A DNA stretch of 64,000 bases from Aestuariivivens sediminis (lineage in GTDB: Bacteria; Bacteroidota; Bacteroidia; Flavobacteriales; Flavobacteriaceae). Positions within the stretch are counted from its first letter, which is position 1. Every line of letters begins with the position of its first letter. Under the pieces are notes generated by a model that did not search any database, was not told where the DNA came from, and saw only the letters and a list, made by a program, of their open reading frames with translations. Position numbers and translations under genes: made by a program. Location: NCBI RefSeq assembly GCF_022662105.1, contig NZ_JAKMCP010000006.1, positions 62,001-126,000 on the forward strand, given 5' to 3'. Below are positions 62,423 to 64,000 of this stretch, piece after piece.

Positions 62423-63411
62423 TGGAAATAGCAGTTGTTATATTAAATTGGAATGGAAAGGCTCTCCTTGAACATTTTTTACCTTCGGTTATCGCCAATT
62501 CGCATGAGGCTGATATTTATGTGGTGGACAATGCCTCCACTGACGATTCTGTAAAATTCATAAAAAATCACTTTCCTTCAGTCAACATTATTAGAAACAA
62601 AAAAAATAGTGGTTTTGCCAAAGGTTATAACGACGCACTAAAGCAAATTAATGCAGATATTTTTTGTTTATTGAATAATGATGTTGAAGTGTCAGAAGGT
62701 TGGTTAAATCCAATTATTAGTCTATTTCGTTCAAATTCTAAAACAGTTGTTATCCAACCCAAAATTCTGAATTATCATAAAAAGGATTATTTTGAATATG
62801 CAGGGGCAGCCGGTGGCTTTATTGATAAATATGGATATCCTTACTGTCGTGGACGAATTTTTAATACTATAGAAAAAGATCTGGGGCAATACAACGACAC
62901 ATCACCTATTTTTTGGGCTTCAGGGGCTTGCTTTTTTATTCGAAGCGCTACTTTTAAATCTCTTGGCGGATTTGATGAATCGTTCTTTGCTCATATGGAA
63001 GAAATAGATTTATGTTGGCGCATCCAAAATTCTGGCCATGATATAACATATTGTAGTAGTTCCGTAGTATATCATGTTGGCGGGGCAACCTTAAATAATT
63101 TAGACCCAAAAAAAACCTTTCTTAATTTTCGCAATAGCTTATATGCTCTTGCCAAAAATGCCAAAGGAACCCTAATTTGTCTGATATTTCCCAGACTCCT
63201 TTTAGATGGTATGGCAGGTTTAAAATTTTTACTTGAATTAAAACCAAAACATACCTTTGCTATAATAAAGGCCCATTTCACATTTTATGTCAGACTTAAG
63301 CAATTAATGAGACAACGAAGAAATAGCCATACTCAAATAAAATACTACAAACGACCATCCATAGTTATTGACTATTTTATAAAAAGAAAAAAATACTATA
63401 AAAGTTTGTAA
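62422..63411 (+). CDS. Glycosyltransferase family 2 protein
   Basis: The protein has 329 residues. The GT-A fold shows VVILNWNGKALLEHFLPSV, the nucleotide contact VDNASTDDS and the metal-site region CLLNNDVEVSEGW, then GASGACFFIRS-type text (FWASGACFFIRS) and MEEIDLCWRIQ. It resembles rhamnosyl- and other surface-glycan transferases. The C-terminal part has a hydrophobic patch (LICLIFPRLLLDGM) that may touch the membrane. It is coupled to the preceding gene by TAATG. Confidence 0.93.
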   Translation: MEIAVVILNWNGKALLEHFLPSVIANSHEADIYVVDNASTDDSVKFIKNHFPSVNIIRNKKNSGFAKGYNDALKQINADIFCLLNNDVEVSEGWLNPIISLFRSNSKTVVIQPKILNYHKKDYFEYAGAAGGFIDKYGYPYCRGRIFNTIEKDLGQYNDTSPIFWASGACFFIRSATFKSLGGFDESFFAHMEEIDLCWRIQNSGHDITYCSSSVVYHVGGATLNNLDPKKTFLNFRNSLYALAKNAKGTLICLIFPRLLLDGMAGLKFLLELKPKHTFAIIKAHFTFYVRLKQLMRQRRNSHTQIKYYKRPSIVIDYFIKRKKYYKSL

Positions 63412-63460
63412 TTAGTTAGCAAAAGTTTTGTTAAAATGCTAAAAACAACTGATTTTTACC

Positions 63461-63468
63461 TACTTTTG
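63461..63468 (+). promoter_or_regulatory. -7 promoter element, TACTTTTG
   Basis: TACTTTTG fits TAnnTTTG, 39 bp before the ATG at 63508. No clear -33 TTG is seen at the usual distance. Confidence 0.4.
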
Positions 63469-63507
63469 TTGCAATTAAAATTTTAAAATTAATCCGAAAA
63501 AACAATT

Positions 63508-64000
63508 ATGAAAAAAATTGTATTATTTAGCTTATTATCCATGATTTTTTTAGGTTCATGTGTTTCTAAAAAAGAATACATGGCACTACAAGAAAAACAA
63601 AAAGAAACCCAAGATTTACTCAATTCAGCAACAGTTAAATTAAATGCCTGTTTAGAAGACAGAGCTGCTGCAACAGCAAGAGCTACAGCATTAGAAGAGC
63701 AAGTTGCTGATTTACGAAAGAGCAATGATAATTTACAAATGCTTTCTGCCAAAGGCGCTAGCAATGTTGAAAAAACTTTAGAAAGCATTAAGGAGAAAGA
63801 TTTAAAAATATCTCGATTACAAGATGCAATAACCAAAAAGGATAGTGTGACACTTGCCTTGGTTACTAGTTTAAAACGCGAAGTAGGTATTAATGACCCA
63901 GACATTGAAGTAAATGTTGAAAAGGGAGTAGTCTTTATCTCCATTGCGGATAAGTTATTATTTAAAAGTGGTAGTTACATTGTAACATCCCAAGCAAAAG
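63508..64000 (+). CDS. OmpA-type lipoprotein, 3' end beyond window
   Basis: A frame from ATG at 63508 stays open to the window edge (164 codons). Residues 1-19 are a lipoprotein signal with lipobox FLGSC (Cys19). A coiled coil rich in Ala, Glu, Lys and Leu spans about 25-125, and the segment beginning KGVVFISIADKLLFKSGS at about residue 140 is the start of an OmpA-like peptidoglycan-binding domain. It probably links outer membrane and peptidoglycan. A minus-strand frame across 63489-63944 is its shadow. Confidence 0.88.
   Translation, partial: MKKIVLFSLLSMIFLGSCVSKKEYMALQEKQKETQDLLNSATVKLNACLEDRAAATARATALEEQVADLRKSNDNLQMLSAKGASNVEKTLESIKEKDLKISRLQDAITKKDSVTLALVTSLKREVGINDPDIEVNVEKGVVFISIADKLLFKSGSYIVTSQAK

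Noticed and set aside
63489-63944. Open frame of 151 codons on the minus strand
   Set aside because: It lies wholly opposite the OmpA-type lipoprotein frame from 63508, which has a signal peptide, coiled coil and domain start; the minus-strand product is Ser/Leu-rich shadow text.
1-64000. tRNA or rRNA genes, CRISPR arrays, insertion sequences
   Set aside because: I looked for tRNA arms, direct-repeat arrays, transposase motifs and terminal inverted repeats on both strands and found none.

Overview
The window is a 64 kb stretch of chromosome from a member of the Bacteroidota, almost certainly family Flavobacteriaceae. The evidence is the high A+T content, start codons with no purine-rich Shine-Dalgarno sequence, many upstream copies of the Bacteroidota -7 element TAnnTTTG (some with a TTG about 20 bp further up), and the gene types: paired outer-membrane beta-barrel receptors with a carboxypeptidase-like N-terminal domain, DUF4834 and DUF3667 proteins, a menaquinone operon and a sulfonolipid-type gene pair. 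I see no tRNA, rRNA, CRISPR array, insertion sequence or prophage. It reads as core chromosome rather than a mobile island.

Layout. 1-12.5 kb holds a Lrp-type regulator, an M14 peptidase divergent from a small XRE regulator with a repeated operator between them, an MBL hydrolase divergent from a large conserved protein of unknown function, bcp, an endonuclease III without any cysteine, an ECF sigma factor followed by a 48-residue gene, uvrA and a DUF3667 protein. 12.6-16.4 kb holds two paralogous secreted proteins, each preceded by a sigma-54-like -24/-12 promoter, with a GH109-like oxidoreductase between them. 16.4-22 kb is a four-gene envelope operon (DUF4834, YfhO-type membrane protein, GT4 glycosyltransferase, flippase). 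22-32.7 kb holds a beta-barrel protein, a GNAT protein, a probable cysteate synthase and cysteate acyltransferase pair (capnine/sulfonolipid pathway), ptrB, a YbaB protein, threonine aldolase, prfB with a programmed +1 frameshift, a HAD hydrolase and an ArsC-like protein. 32.8-37.8 kb is a tandem duplication of outer-membrane receptors.

38-45.6 kb carries a 58-residue membrane protein, a peroxiredoxin, fumC, a Crp-type regulator, hutI, a coiled-coil membrane protein, hutG, a GNAT protein and nudK. 45.6-51.9 kb holds ettA coupled to a small membrane protein, a MarR / FMN reductase / pirin operon with an operator over its promoter, an acyl-CoA carboxylase beta subunit and a DoxX protein. 51.9-59.5 kb is a minus-strand menaquinone block (menB, menA, MBL hydrolase, menC, CPBP protease, endonuclease/phosphatase-fold lipoprotein, menE) with a decayed segment before menE. 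60-64 kb holds a 61-residue membrane protein, ung, holA, a stand-alone HsdR-N nuclease-fold protein coupled to a GT2 glycosyltransferase, and the start of an OmpA-type lipoprotein cut by the window edge.

The leads I rate highest are the two paralogous secreted proteins with matched sigma-54-like promoters, the adjacent sulfonolipid gene pair, the operator array around the XRE/M14 pair and the cysteine-free Nth. No wholly new multi-gene system is proved by the sequence alone.
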